Assembly: GCA_016841955.1 (NCBI GenBank) | Contig: JAENYE010000001.1 | Coordinates: 384,025 to 448,024 of the forward strand | Source of the DNA: Methanobacteriota archaeon | GTDB taxonomy: Archaea > Halobacteriota > Methanomicrobia > Methanomicrobiales > Methanoculleaceae | Direction of reading: 5' to 3' | Length of the DNA stretch: 64,000 nt | Shown: positions 23,834 through 32,834 of the stretch, piece after piece | Layout of the letters: the number at the start of each line of letters is the position of its first letter | Numbering within the stretch: the stretch's first letter is position 1 | The notes under the pieces: generated by a model | The model's input: only the letters and a program-made list of their open reading frames with translations | What the model was told of the DNA's origin: nothing | The model's database searches: none | Translations under genes and position numbers: made by a program

Positions 23834-25293
23834 AGGAGATCACCCTCCGGGTCTCCCGTTACGACCCGGCCAAGGACGCGGAGCCCCGTTTCGAGGCGTA
23901 TACGGCCCGGGTCAACGAGGGCGCCCGGGTGCTCCACGCCCTCCACGCGGTCCACGACGAGCACGACCCGACGCTCGCCTACCGCTACTGCTGCGGGTCC
24001 GGGCAGTGCGGGAGCTGCGCCGTCCGGGTGGACGGGACGCCCGTCCTCGCCTGCACGGCGGAGGCCCGCGACGGTATGACGGTCGAGCCGCTGGACCTCC
24101 CGGTCCTGAAAGACCTGACGGTGGATATGAGTCCGGTCATCGCGAAGATCGCCAGGATCTGTCCGGCACCGGATGCGGGGCTGCCGGCAAAAGAGGAGAT
24201 CGAGACGATCAAGCCGCTCCGGGACTGTATCGAATGCCTCTGCTGCGTATCGGCCTGCCCGGCGCTCCAGGTGACGGAGTTCGCCGGCCCGACGGTGCTC
24301 CGGCAGGAGATGCGCCTCGCCCTCGACCCCCGGGACTCGGGGGACCGAATCGGCGACGCCATCGAAAAAGGCCTCTTCTACTGTACGACCTGCAAGCGGT
24401 GCACGGAGGTCTGCCCGAAGAAGATCGATGTGCCGGGCAAGGCGATCGAGAAGCTCAGGGAAATCGCGAACCGGCGCGGGCTGACCCTCCCCCGCCACCA
24501 GGAGGTGGCGCGGCTGGTGCAGGAGACGGGACGGAGCGTCGAGCGGACGCAGCCGACGTTCCTCGAGCAGGTGCCGGAGGTGATCGAGCCCGACGGCCCC
24601 GTCCGCGGCGAGGTGGGGTTCTTCGTCGGGTGCATGTTCAACGGCCGGGTGCCGCAGACGGCGCTCGACGCGATGGAGGTCATGAAGCGCAACGGGATCC
24701 GGGTGATCGTCCCCCACGACCAGGTCTGCTGCGGCTCGCCGCTGATCCGGACGGGGCAGACGTCGTTTTTAGAGGATCTGAAGCGCAAAAACATCGAGGC
24801 CTTCGCCCGCCGGGGGATCGAGACCGTGATGACGATCTGCGCCGGGTGCGGGGCGACGCTGAAGAACGATTACGAGACGCCGTTTACGGTCAAAGACGTC
24901 ACGGAGATCCTGACGGAGTACGGGATCGAGCCACCGGCGAAGCTCGACGTCAGGGCGACCTACCACGATCCCTGCCACCTCCTCCGGGGCCAGGGGATCA
25001 GCGAGCAGCCGCGGGCTCTCCTCCGCCAGGCGGTCCGGGAGTTCGTCGAGATGCCCTCGCAGTGCTGCGGCGCCGGCGGCGGCGTCCGGTCGGGGGTGCC
25101 GGAGGAGGCAAAAGCCCTCGGGGCGAAGCGCGACGAGGCCGTGAAGGCGACCGGCGCGGACGTGGTGGTGACGGTCTGCCCGTTCTGCGAGTTCCACATC
25201 GCCGACTGCACGGACGTCCCGGTCAAGAACCTGACGACGATCCTGCTCGAGGGCTACAAAAAGAAGGACGCGGAGCGGAAGGGCTCCGCGTGA
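23830..25293 (+). CDS. tfrB: Thiol:fumarate reductase iron-sulfur/CCG subunit
   Basis: A 487-residue partner of TfrA. The N-terminal plant-type [2Fe-2S] motif is CCGSGQCGSC with a later LAC. Two [4Fe-4S] motifs follow: CIECLCCVSACP and CTTCKRCTEVCP. The C-terminal half has two CCG domains (VCCGSP and QCCGAGGG, plus CAGCGA and CPFCEF) like heterodisulfide reductase HdrD, where CoM-SH and CoB-SH are oxidised. The ATGA overlap with tfrA at 23830 fixes the start. It supplies electrons for succinate, and so for 2-oxoglutarate, in methanogens with an incomplete reductive TCA path. Confidence 0.93.
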   Translation: MKEITLRVSRYDPAKDAEPRFEAYTARVNEGARVLHALHAVHDEHDPTLAYRYCCGSGQCGSCAVRVDGTPVLACTAEARDGMTVEPLDLPVLKDLTVDMSPVIAKIARICPAPDAGLPAKEEIETIKPLRDCIECLCCVSACPALQVTEFAGPTVLRQEMRLALDPRDSGDRIGDAIEKGLFYCTTCKRCTEVCPKKIDVPGKAIEKLREIANRRGLTLPRHQEVARLVQETGRSVERTQPTFLEQVPEVIEPDGPVRGEVGFFVGCMFNGRVPQTALDAMEVMKRNGIRVIVPHDQVCCGSPLIRTGQTSFLEDLKRKNIEAFARRGIETVMTICAGCGATLKNDYETPFTVKDVTEILTEYGIEPPAKLDVRATYHDPCHLLRGQGISEQPRALLRQAVREFVEMPSQCCGAGGGVRSGVPEEAKALGAKRDEAVKATGADVVVTVCPFCEFHIADCTDVPVKNLTTILLEGYKKKDAERKGSA

Positions 25294-25314
25294 ACTCCGA
25301 AATATTCCTTTTTA

Positions 25315-26151
25315 TCAGTCCAGCGGCCGGTACCAGACGTTCATGCTCTCGAACCCGCCGCAGATGTTGGTGTTGTTGACGAGGGTCCCGGCCCAGGCGT
25401 ACCCGGCCCGGGCGAACGTGGCGTTGATCGGGTAGGAGAGCGCCCGGGCAATCGTGAAGGCGGTCTTCATCCCGGCAGCCCGCATCTCCTCCTCCATCCG
25501 GGAGAGGAGGAATCCCGAGAGGCCCCGGCCCCTGAAACCCGGGTGCACGGCAAAATCGGTCATCTCGACGTTCTCGTCCTGCCGGTAGATCTCCGCCGAG
25601 GAGGCCGCCGCGAGCCGGCCGTTTTCGGTGCGGACGACGAAGTAGCGGTAGTCCCCGGCCATCGTCTCCCGCAGGTAGCGGGGGTCGCCGATGGGAAACG
25701 GGTAGGTCGCAAAGACCTCCCGGTAGAGCGCGGCAAGGTCGTCGGCGTCGTCCTCCGTTGCCACGGAATACGTCCAGCCCGGCGGCAAGTCGGCCGGGCG
25801 TGCATCGCCCGCCTTCGCCCGGACGGCCGCGAGGACCGCGGCGGGATCGGCCAACTCCTGTCGGCGGTCCGGGTCGAGGAACTTTGATGCGAAACAGCCG
25901 TCCTCCCTGCCCCGGAAGAACCCCGGAACCCGCGCCTCGACGACGTAGCCGCGGGCGAGGAAGAGAGGGAGGGCGGAGGCGGGCACTTTTGCAAAAATCT
26001 TCGTGTAGCCCTCGCGCTGTGCGAGCCCGTCCAGGTCGTCCAGGATGGCGGGGAGGTCGCCGGGAGCGAGGTGCATCACGTAGATGCGGTCGCTCAATCG
26101 ACCGTGCTGGACGACGGTGTCCCCGATCGTCGTGACGGTATCAGTTGTCAT
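25315..26151 (-). CDS. ablB: Beta-lysine N-epsilon-acetyltransferase
   Basis: A 278-residue GNAT enzyme that acetylates beta-lysine to N-epsilon-acetyl-beta-lysine, a compatible solute of methanogens under salt stress. The GNAT core is in the C-terminal half ([27 protein letters not shown] is the acetyl-CoA loop; [22 protein letters not shown] follows). The N-terminal part ([19 protein letters not shown]) is the AblB-specific segment. It overlaps the end of ablA by 11 bases, so the two are translated together. Confidence 0.93.
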   Translation of the reverse strand: MTTDTVTTIGDTVVQHGRLSDRIYVMHLAPGDLPAILDDLDGLAQREGYTKIFAKVPASALPLFLARGYVVEARVPGFFRGREDGCFASKFLDPDRRQELADPAAVLAAVRAKAGDARPADLPPGWTYSVATEDDADDLAALYREVFATYPFPIGDPRYLRETMAGDYRYFVVRTENGRLAAASSAEIYRQDENVEMTDFAVHPGFRGRGLSGFLLSRMEEEMRAAGMKTAFTIARALSYPINATFARAGYAWAGTLVNNTNICGGFESMNVWYRPLD

Positions 26152-27454
26152 TTCTCCGCTCGAACCGCTCCGTGTGCTCCGGGACGAGCGCTGTCGTCGG
26201 GTCCTCGTCGGAGAGGAGTTTTACGATCCCGACCGCCTTGGACTCGTCCGCGCCCTCGAGCCTCAGGTACTGCCCGCAGGTCGCGCACTTGCGGTCGCAC
26301 CAGATCGGCTCGTAGGAGTCGGGCTCCCGGTAGGTGGTGATCACCCCCTCGAAGTTCCGCAGCACCACCCGGTTCGTGGCCCAGGAGATGAGGTACTGAG
26401 GCATCACCGGGATCTTCCCGCCGCCCCCGGGAGCGTCGATGACGTAGGTCGGGACCGAAAACCCGCTGGTATGCCCTATGAGGCTCTCGATTATCTCGAT
26501 CCCCTTGGAGACCGGGGTGCGGAAGTGGGCGAGCCCCTCGGAGAGGTCGCACTGGTAGAGATAGTAGGGGCGGACCCGGTTCCGCACGAGTTTCTGCACC
26601 AGGGTCTTCATGATCCGCGGGCAGTCGTTCACTCCCGCAAGCAGGACGGTCTGGTTGCCGAGCGGGATCCCGGCATCGGCAAGCCTTGCGAGCGCCTTCT
26701 GCGACGACGCGGTGATCTCCGCCGGGTGGTTGAAGTGGGTGTTCACCCAGAGCGGGTGGTGGCGGGCAAGCATCGCGACGAGTTCCTCAGTGACCCGGTA
26801 GGGGAGGACAACCGGAACCCGGGTGCCGATCCTGACCACCTCGACGTGCTCGATATCGTCGAGTTCGGTCAGGATCCAGTCGAGGTAACCGTCGGGGAGC
26901 ATGAACGGGTCGCCCCCGGAGAGGAGGACGTCCCGGATACCGGGGTTCTCCCGGATGTAGTCGAGGCTCTTGAGGATCTCGGCCTCCGACGGGATGGAGT
27001 CGACGTCCCCGACCTTCCGCTTCCGGGTGCAGTGCCGGCAGTACATGGCGCAGACGTTGCTGACCAAAAAAAGCACCCGGTCGGGGTAGCGGTGGGTGAT
27101 GCAGGGGGCGGGGTGGTCTGCGTCCTCGGCAAGCGGGTCTTCCATATCGTCGGGCTCTACCTGCAGCTCCGCCGGCGACGGGAAGCACTGCATGAAGATC
27201 GGGTCGTTCCAGATATCTTTTGCATCGATGAGCGAGAGGTAGTAGGGCGTTATCCGCAGGGGAAACCTGCTTACGGTCTCCTCCAGCGCCTTCCGTTCGT
27301 CCCCCCCGAATGATACGCCGAGCAGCCTCTCAAATGTGGATATATCGGTGATCGCGTGCCGCACCTGCCACTTCCAGTCGCGCCACACTTCGGCGGCGGT
27401 GCCTGCATCGATCCTCCTTGCTATCGTCTGTTGATTGTTTGATAAAATGGTCAT
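26141..27454 (-). CDS. ablA: Lysine 2,3-aminomutase
   Basis: A 437-residue radical-SAM/PLP enzyme converting L-lysine to beta-lysine. The cluster motif is CAMYCRHC at about 140-147, followed by the SAM-binding SGGDPFML. The C-terminal [11 protein letters not shown] contributes structural zinc ligands in this family. The ATG at 27454 is behind GGAGGAGC; a much longer upstream frame is a shadow. A TATA box at about 27,490-27,500 precedes it. With ablB it makes the osmolyte N-epsilon-acetyl-beta-lysine. Confidence 0.95.
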   Translation of the reverse strand: MTILSNNQQTIARRIDAGTAAEVWRDWKWQVRHAITDISTFERLLGVSFGGDERKALEETVSRFPLRITPYYLSLIDAKDIWNDPIFMQCFPSPAELQVEPDDMEDPLAEDADHPAPCITHRYPDRVLFLVSNVCAMYCRHCTRKRKVGDVDSIPSEAEILKSLDYIRENPGIRDVLLSGGDPFMLPDGYLDWILTELDDIEHVEVVRIGTRVPVVLPYRVTEELVAMLARHHPLWVNTHFNHPAEITASSQKALARLADAGIPLGNQTVLLAGVNDCPRIMKTLVQKLVRNRVRPYYLYQCDLSEGLAHFRTPVSKGIEIIESLIGHTSGFSVPTYVIDAPGGGGKIPVMPQYLISWATNRVVLRNFEGVITTYREPDSYEPIWCDRKCATCGQYLRLEGADESKAVGIVKLLSDEDPTTALVPEHTERFERRNDN

Positions 27455-27488
27455 TTGAAGCTCCTCCGGTTCACAACTGTACCGCCAA

Positions 27489-27500
27489 GCATATATAACA
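27489..27500 (-). promoter_or_regulatory. TATA box of ablAB
   Basis: TGTTATATATGC on the minus strand, about 35-46 bases before the ablA ATG. In other methanogens this operon is induced by salt; no additional operator is evident here. Confidence 0.7.
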
Positions 27501-27513
27501 GGATCGATCTCCC

Positions 27514-27545
27514 CAAAAAGGGCCCTGAAATCCAAACAGGGCCCT
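27514..27545 (-). terminator. Terminator hairpin of the 27589 glycosyltransferase gene
   Basis: Read on the minus strand, AGGGCCCTG (27545-27537) pairs with CAGGGCCCT (27527-27519) across a 9-base loop. It is followed at once by five T residues (27518-27514). It lies 44 bases after the glycosyltransferase stop and just before the ablA promoter. Confidence 0.75.
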
Positions 27546-27588
27546 AAAAATCGGGATCGGTGGACGGAGCGCCGTGCCCCGGATGACG

Positions 27589-28725
27589 TCAGTCCTGCCC
27601 TTCGCCGCGTTTTAAGAGCATCATGCTCGTGAAGATGCCGGAAAAGACGACCTGCATCCCGGCGAGGAAGAGGGCCAGCGCCCAGACGGCGTTTGCGATC
27701 TGGAAGAGCGGGCCGAACCCGGAAGCGGCCCAGTCCCGGAGGATGCCGAGCCCGACGAGGCCGCCGCCGGCCATCAGCAGGATACCGGCGAGGAGTTCCC
27801 ACTCGAGGCTGTGGTAGTTCATGAGCCGGGAGACGAACGATCCTGCCTCGCCGTAGCCCTGGACGGCCGAGTAGACGGCGATGTTGACCCCGGCAAAGAG
27901 CGCCTGGAGCCCGCCGACGAAGAAGAGGGCGCCGAGGATGAAGGAGTGGATGAACGAGGTCTCGACGTCGCCCCTGAAGAGGAAGATGACCATCAAAAAG
28001 AAGCCGAAGATCGCGAAGAGCAGCCCGGGGACGGTGATGAAGGGGATCGGCCGGTAGAGGAGCATGAACCGGACGTGCCGCCACCCATCGGAGAAACTCT
28101 GCAGTTTCGAGGGCGTGACCCGGGCGGAGTAGGTGATCGGGACCTCGTCGATCCGGAGCCCGGCCTTCGCCGCCTCGATGATCATCTCGCTTGCAAACTC
28201 CATCCCCCCGGTCTTGAGGTTCAGCCGCCCGAGCGCCTCCCGCCGGAACGCCCGGAGACCCGTGTGCGCATCCGATATCCGGATGGAAAAGACCCGGTTG
28301 AGGAGCCGGGTGAGCAGGGGGTTGCCCACGTACTGGTGGAGGGCGGGCATGGCTCCGGGCCGGATCTCCCCCCGGAGCCGGGAGCCGAGGACCATGTCGG
28401 CGCCGGCATCGAGCGGGGCGAGGAGTTTCGGGATCTCGAGGAAGTCGTAGGTGTTGTCCGCGTCTCCGATGACGATGTACTTCCCCCGGGCGCACGCGAG
28501 CCCCGCGAGGTAAGCGTTGCCGTAGCCCCGCTTCTCCGGCCGGATCACGGTGGCCCCGAGGTCCCGGGCGATCGCCGCCGTCCGGTCGTCGGACGAGTCG
28601 GCGATGATGATCTCGCCGTCGATCCGAAGGTCGGCAAAGACCGTCCGGATCTTTTGAATGCATTCGCCGATGGTGGCTTCCTCGTTGAGCGCGGGAAGGA
28701 CGACGGAGAGGGCGGGGGTATCCAT
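27589..28725 (-). CDS. Membrane glycosyltransferase family 2 (DPM1-like)
   Basis: A 378-residue enzyme with an N-terminal GT-A domain ([14 protein letters not shown], metal-binding GDADNTY) and four or five C-terminal membrane spans. The catalytic part resembles dolichol-phosphate mannose/glucose synthases, which load a sugar from a nucleotide donor onto polyprenyl phosphate on the cytoplasmic face. [10 protein letters not shown] and [14 protein letters not shown] are characteristic. I place the start at the ATG at 28725; an upstream extension has poor composition. A hairpin terminator follows. It may feed the glycan locus that begins about 2 kb away. Confidence 0.86.
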   Translation of the reverse strand: MDTPALSVVLPALNEEATIGECIQKIRTVFADLRIDGEIIIADSSDDRTAAIARDLGATVIRPEKRGYGNAYLAGLACARGKYIVIGDADNTYDFLEIPKLLAPLDAGADMVLGSRLRGEIRPGAMPALHQYVGNPLLTRLLNRVFSIRISDAHTGLRAFRREALGRLNLKTGGMEFASEMIIEAAKAGLRIDEVPITYSARVTPSKLQSFSDGWRHVRFMLLYRPIPFITVPGLLFAIFGFFLMVIFLFRGDVETSFIHSFILGALFFVGGLQALFAGVNIAVYSAVQGYGEAGSFVSRLMNYHSLEWELLAGILLMAGGGLVGLGILRDWAASGFGPLFQIANAVWALALFLAGMQVVFSGIFTSMMLLKRGEGQD

Positions 28726-28993
28726 AGGATTTCTAAAATAGTATCGGGCTTTAGCGGTATAGAGTGTATCGATTGGGGCGCGGGGTTCGGGAGCCGGCGT
28801 CCTTTGCCCCCCGGTAGCGGCGCCGGGCGCTTCCGACCGATGCTGCGGACCCTTCACGGAAATGCTAATAGGGGAAGGGTACAGCTCCCCGCGAAGAGCA
28901 TTTGAGAGGGGCATGAGCGGGGGGCAGGCCACGTCCGTTCAATAAGGGTGGTCGTTCGATACCTTTATCGCGCCAACGGAGCGATCAATCAGT

Positions 28994-29371
28994 ATGGCTG
29001 CCCCCGGCACCGCACGTGAGCACAAACTGCGACTCAAAACCGAGCTCGAGATGTTCGTCGACCGCTGGAGCCGGGACCCTTCGATCAGGAAGATCATTCT
29101 CTTCGGTTCGGCTGCCCGGGGCGATGTCCGTTGCGACAGCGATCTCGATCTCGTCGTTGTTCAGGAGACGGATAAGAAGTTTTTATCACGTCTTGAGCCG
29201 TTTTATCGCGATGCTCGTATCGCCATGGATATTCTGGTGTATACCCCGGACGAGTTCGCTGCCATGCAGGAAGGGGCTTTTCTTAAGAATGCGTTACAGG
29301 ACGGTGTTGTACTATATGAAGCAGGAGCCCGAAAAAGAAGGAACCCGATGGCTGAAACAGGCAGAACGTGA
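28994..29371 (+). CDS. MNT-type nucleotidyltransferase (antitoxin-like)
   Basis: A 125-residue minimal nucleotidyltransferase. The catalytic motif GSAARGDVRCDSDLDLVVV (about residues 38-56) has the G-S and D-x-D metal ligands; a third Asp in the AMDIL stretch completes the site. MNT proteins paired with HEPN proteins act as antitoxins, in some systems by AMPylating the HEPN toxin. It overlaps the HEPN gene by 56 bases. The last 15 residues lie in the overlap and may be dispensable. Confidence 0.85.
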   Translation: MAAPGTAREHKLRLKTELEMFVDRWSRDPSIRKIILFGSAARGDVRCDSDLDLVVVQETDKKFLSRLEPFYRDARIAMDILVYTPDEFAAMQEGAFLKNALQDGVVLYEAGARKRRNPMAETGRT

Positions 29372-29720
29372 CCTTGACGATGCGCAGTACGCTTTTTCCG
29401 GCGAGAGGTACAACCTGACCTGCTTCCTGGCCCAGCAGGCTGCAGAGAAGGCCATCAAGGCATACCTCTATCTCTCCGGAGAGGAGAGAGTGCTCGGCCA
29501 TTCCGTCGCGGACCTCCTTAACAGGGCCTCCTCACTCAACAGTGCCTTCGGCACCATCTCGCGGGCAAGGACACTCGACCTTTATTATATCCCGACCCGC
29601 TATCCGAACGGGATCCCGGGAGGCCTGCCGTACGAGGCGTTCGACCGGGAGGAGGGCGAGAAGGCCCTGGCTCTCGCCGTCTCCGTTATCGACCTCGTCA
29701 AGGAGATGTTCGCGGGCTAG
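29316..29720 (+). CDS. HEPN-domain protein (toxin-like)
   Basis: A 134-residue helical HEPN protein. TRWLKQAERDLDDAQYAFSGERYNLTCFLAQQAAEKAIKAYL covers the first two helices typical of PF05168-like HEPN domains, and GHSVADLL follows. The ATG at 29316 lies within the MNT gene in another frame; a longer version of this frame is a shadow of it. HEPN proteins of this kind are RNases or minimal toxins neutralised by MNT. The classical R-x4-6-H motif is not clear, so RNase activity is uncertain. Confidence 0.85.
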   Translation: MKQEPEKEGTRWLKQAERDLDDAQYAFSGERYNLTCFLAQQAAEKAIKAYLYLSGEERVLGHSVADLLNRASSLNSAFGTISRARTLDLYYIPTRYPNGIPGGLPYEAFDREEGEKALALAVSVIDLVKEMFAG

Positions 29721-30091
29721 TGCAGTGCAGGCGGGAATGCCTGTGCCCCGGAGATTCGCCGCTTTCGCCTGGAAGTCTTCCCGGGCGACGTATGTTGGCC
29801 GGTTGCTTCACGAGGCGTTGGTTCAAATCCGTGCCACATGGAACAGAATGTGTCCGTTAGATCTGGGTACTGTTTCTAACGATCAAGGGTGCTCCACCGG
29901 ATTGTCTAGATGGTCGCCGCGGCGAGCCGGTCGATCGGGGAGGGGGTCTGCGGCACCCTGGTCCACGCGGGTGGTAGCCGTCCGCGTGGAACGAGCACGT
30001 ACGCCCCAACACAGCTCTCCGTCGGAAATCCAAACACCCATATTCAAAAACATCGAAGAGTCTGTATCGAATTCCCGGAACGGAGAACACC
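29721..30091. other. Gap with palindrome and tRNA-tail-like sequence
   Basis: No gene is supported in 370 bases. GGTTCAAATCCGTGCCACA at about 29,820-29,838 looks like a tRNA T-loop and acceptor end, but no body precedes it and the T stem is mismatched. TCCACGCGG (29962-29970) pairs with CCGCGTGGA (29982-29990). The gap marks the left edge of the glycan locus. Confidence 0.4.
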
Positions 30092-30358
30092 ATGCAGATA
30101 CTCATTGCCCAGTCCTCCCCCGGAGACGAGGAGAACGACGCCGTCCTCGCCTCCGGCACGATCGCCCAAAGCCAGGTCACCGCCGCATCTGAAGAAGAAT
30201 TCGCCGCCTATTGCGGCGTCCCGCACACCGTTGCCGTAAATAACGGGACCACCGCCCTCCACGCGGCCCGGGTTGAGCCCGGGGACAAGGTGGTCATCCC
30301 GGGCGTAACCGACGAGGCGCGGATCTGCGTCTGCGAGACCATCAACGGGGCGGTCTGA
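30092..30358 (+). pseudogene. Truncated DegT/DnrJ/EryC1-type aminotransferase
   Basis: 88 residues. Residues about 15-65 (VLASGTIAQSQVTAASEEEFAAYCGVPHTVAVNNGTTALHAA) match the N-terminal part of sugar-nucleotide aminotransferases such as WbpE/PseC. The intact family is about 360-380 residues and carries the PLP lysine much later. After VIPGV the sequence becomes unrelated (DEARICVCETINGAV), perhaps the tail of another glycan gene joined by deletion. The stop overlaps the ATG of the next gene. It cannot be an active aminotransferase. Confidence 0.75.
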
Positions 30359-31272
30359 TGGACGCAGGCGTCATCGGCACCGGGACGATGGGCAGGAACC
30401 ACGTCCGGGTCTACTCCGAACTCAAGGAGGTCGGGACGACCTACGTCTACGACCTGAACACAGAGGCCGCAGAGGAAGTCGCCGCGGCCACCGGGGCGGA
30501 GGTCTGCGGCTCGATGGAGGAACTCCTCCGGAAGGCCGAGTGCGTCTCGGTGTGTGTGCCGACTCCCTACCACTTCCAGACGGCGGAGCGGTTCATCGCC
30601 GCCGGGGTGCACACCCTCGTCGAGAAGCCTCTCTGCCTCACCGTGCGCGAGTGCGAGCATCTGATCGGGCTGATCCCAGACGGGCTGACGGTCGGCGTCG
30701 GGCACATCGAGCGGTTCAACCCGGTCGTCACCGAGGTCGCGAAGGTTGCGCGGGACCCCCTCTACGTCGCCTTCCACCGGCACAACCCGGCATCGGCGCG
30801 GGTGACCGGCTCCACCGTCGTCGAGGACCTGATGATCCACGACATCGACGTCGCCTTCAACGTCCTCTTCCCGGAGCGGGAGTACGCGATCCACGCGAGC
30901 GGCACCGGCGACGTGGCCGCGGCCCTCGCCGCATTCGGGCGGACGCCGGTCTACCTCTCGGCCTCCAGGAAGGCCTCGAAGAAGGTCCGGTCGCTCTACA
31001 TCGAGGAGGAGGACCGGACGATCGAGGGCGACTTCATGACCCAGGAGGTCTACGTCTACAAAAAACCCGAAGCCTACGGGCAGGAGAACGGCCTCTACCG
31101 CCAGGAGAACATCATCGAGAAACTCCTGGTGAACAAGGTCGAGCCCTTGAAGATCGAACTCTCGACGTTCGTGCGGGCCGCACGCGACGGCAAACCCTTC
31201 CCGGTGACCCCGGAGCAGGGGCTCGCGAACGTCCGGGTCTGCGAGGCGATCTCGCGGAGTCTTGCGGCGTGA
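30358..31272 (+). CDS. Gfo/Idh/MocA family sugar oxidoreductase
   Basis: A 304-residue NAD(P)-dependent dehydrogenase. The Rossmann motif GVIGTGTMGRNHVRVY is at the N terminus, and VEKPLCLT at about residue 89 carries the conserved EKP Lys. The substrate domain has EDLMIHDIDV with the catalytic-type His. Next to an aminotransferase remnant, it recalls WbpB-like enzymes that oxidise UDP-GlcNAcA at C3. With the aminotransferase broken, the branch may be dead or served by another transaminase. Confidence 0.87.
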   Translation: MDAGVIGTGTMGRNHVRVYSELKEVGTTYVYDLNTEAAEEVAAATGAEVCGSMEELLRKAECVSVCVPTPYHFQTAERFIAAGVHTLVEKPLCLTVRECEHLIGLIPDGLTVGVGHIERFNPVVTEVAKVARDPLYVAFHRHNPASARVTGSTVVEDLMIHDIDVAFNVLFPEREYAIHASGTGDVAAALAAFGRTPVYLSASRKASKKVRSLYIEEEDRTIEGDFMTQEVYVYKKPEAYGQENGLYRQENIIEKLLVNKVEPLKIELSTFVRAARDGKPFPVTPEQGLANVRVCEAISRSLAA

Positions 31273-31605
31273 AGGGGCTCTCCGGGATCTCGGCGCGGTA
31301 CTCTCCAGCGTGGATGCGGGGGTGGTCTTTGCCGGGAATACTCCGGGCTCATATGGGCGGAGGCGTGGCGGATGTGCGGCTGCCCGCACCCGGCGATGGG
31401 ATAACTAGAAAATAAGGACTCCGGAAGCCTGGATTTAGGCAGGGTTCGTACAAGGGGATCGGGAAGAGAGGAGGAACAAACATCTCTCGAAACAGGATCT
31501 TACCACTCTCTCCTGATTCTATTGCAACCCCTTCATGGGGCGCTCGTAGCCGCGTCACAGCAGGATTAAGAAAGCACTAAACCGGGGCACCGGCATAGAC
31601 TCTTC
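31273..31605 (+). other. Gap before the epimerase gene
   Basis: I see no gene, RNA or strong repeat in this 330-base stretch. The right end (GATTAAGAAAGCACTAAACC, about 31,565-31,583) is AT-richer and may be the epimerase promoter. Confidence 0.35.
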
Positions 31606-32535
31606 ATGCGTTACATCGTCACCGGCGGCTCAGGCTTCATCGGCTCCAACCTCGCGGACACGCTGGCACAGCACCATGATGTCGTCATCATCGACAACTT
31701 CGCCACCGGGCGGCGGGTGAACATCGAGCATCTTATCGGCCATCCCCGGGTGACGTTCGTAGAGGGGAGCATCACCGACCTCAACCTGCTCATGGAGACG
31801 TTCCCGGGCGCGGACGGCATCTTCCACCAGGCGGCCATCCCGTCCGTGCCCCGGTCGGTGAAGGACCCGCTCGCCTCGAACGAGGCGAACGTGACCGGCA
31901 CGCTCAATGTGCTCGTGGCGGCGAAAGACTGCGGGGTGCCTGCCGTGGTTGCCGCCTCGTCCTCCTCGGTCTACGGCGACACTCCGGTCCTCCCCAAGCA
32001 CGAGGGGATGGCTCCAAACCCGCTCTCCCCCTACGCGGTCACCAAGTTCGCGGACGAGTGCTACGGGAAGGTCTTCTCCGACCTCTACGGTATCCGGACG
32101 GTCTTTCTGCGCTACTTCAACGTCTTCGGTCCCCGCCAGGACCCCAAGTCCGAGTATGCGGCGGTGATTCCAAAGTTCGTCACCCGGCTGCTTGCCGGAC
32201 AGCCGCCGATCATCTACGGTGACGGGGAGCAGACCCGCGACTTCACCTTCGTCGCCGACGTGGTGCAGGCGAATATCAAAGCAATGGAGAGCGACGCCCG
32301 CGGGGTCTTCAACATCGCCGGGGGCCGCCGGATCAGCCTCAACGACCTCGTATCCATCCTGATGGAGACCACCTGCACGCGATGCGACCCGGTCTACGAG
32401 GCGCCCCGGGCGGGCGATATCCGGGACTCGCTCGCCGACATCACCCGGGCGCGGGAGGCGTTCGGGTACGACCCGCAGTACCCGGTCGAGGAAGGCCTCC
32501 GGCAGGCGGTGGCGTGGTTCCGGGAGCGGGCGTAA
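31606..32535 (+). CDS. NAD-dependent sugar epimerase (GalE/WbpP-like)
   Basis: A 309-residue short-chain dehydrogenase fold enzyme. VTGGSGFIGSNLAD binds NAD, and the catalytic Ser/Tyr/Lys are SSSSVYG and SPYAVTK. FNVFGPRQ and GDGEQTRDFTFVADVV are typical of UDP-hexose or UDP-HexNAc 4-epimerases. It probably interconverts UDP-Glc(NAc)/UDP-Gal(NAc) or the acid form made by the dehydrogenase at 32838. A T-rich run follows the stop (about 32,550). Confidence 0.88.
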   Translation: MRYIVTGGSGFIGSNLADTLAQHHDVVIIDNFATGRRVNIEHLIGHPRVTFVEGSITDLNLLMETFPGADGIFHQAAIPSVPRSVKDPLASNEANVTGTLNVLVAAKDCGVPAVVAASSSSVYGDTPVLPKHEGMAPNPLSPYAVTKFADECYGKVFSDLYGIRTVFLRYFNVFGPRQDPKSEYAAVIPKFVTRLLAGQPPIIYGDGEQTRDFTFVADVVQANIKAMESDARGVFNIAGGRRISLNDLVSILMETTCTRCDPVYEAPRAGDIRDSLADITRAREAFGYDPQYPVEEGLRQAVAWFRERA

Positions 32536-32834
32536 GAACCCTCGCTTGTAAATTTTTCCGATCCAGGTGGCTAGCGGGCGCACAGGATTGTTGTGAAGCG
32601 ACCGGATACGTTTCGCCTCCTCCACCTCATCGTGCGCGCCCGGCAGGACGGTCATCACCCGTCGCACGGCCCACCCCAAAAAACTCTTCAGGATACGGCC
32701 GGCCTTCTACAATAGGGCTTTCCAGCCTATAATTTCCACTTCAACTTTCCCTATGTCAACGTTAAAAATCATAGTCTTAAAGTAAGACCCGGAGAAATAC
32801 TTTCCACTATCGGAACTCTCGGGAGACCGTCACT
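32536..32834 (+). promoter_or_regulatory. Terminator-promoter gap
   Basis: The left end has a T-run (AAATTTTTCC) after the epimerase. From about 32,710 the sequence turns AT-rich, with GTTAAAAATCATAG at 32,761-32,774 as the likely TATA region for the dehydrogenase gene. No gene is seen. Confidence 0.4.

Noticed and set aside
23784-25379. A 531-codon plus-strand frame over tfrB
   Set aside because: Composition is random (Arg/Gly/Pro) and the tfrB frame has five cysteine motifs.
27455-28663. N-terminal extension of lysine 2,3-aminomutase to 840 residues
   Set aside because: The extension is an Arg/Pro-rich shadow of the glycosyltransferase gene; the ribosome site and TATA box point to the ATG at 27454.
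29780-29840. A functional tRNA gene
   Set aside because: Only a T-loop/acceptor-like tail is present; the T stem is mismatched and there is no anticodon arm.
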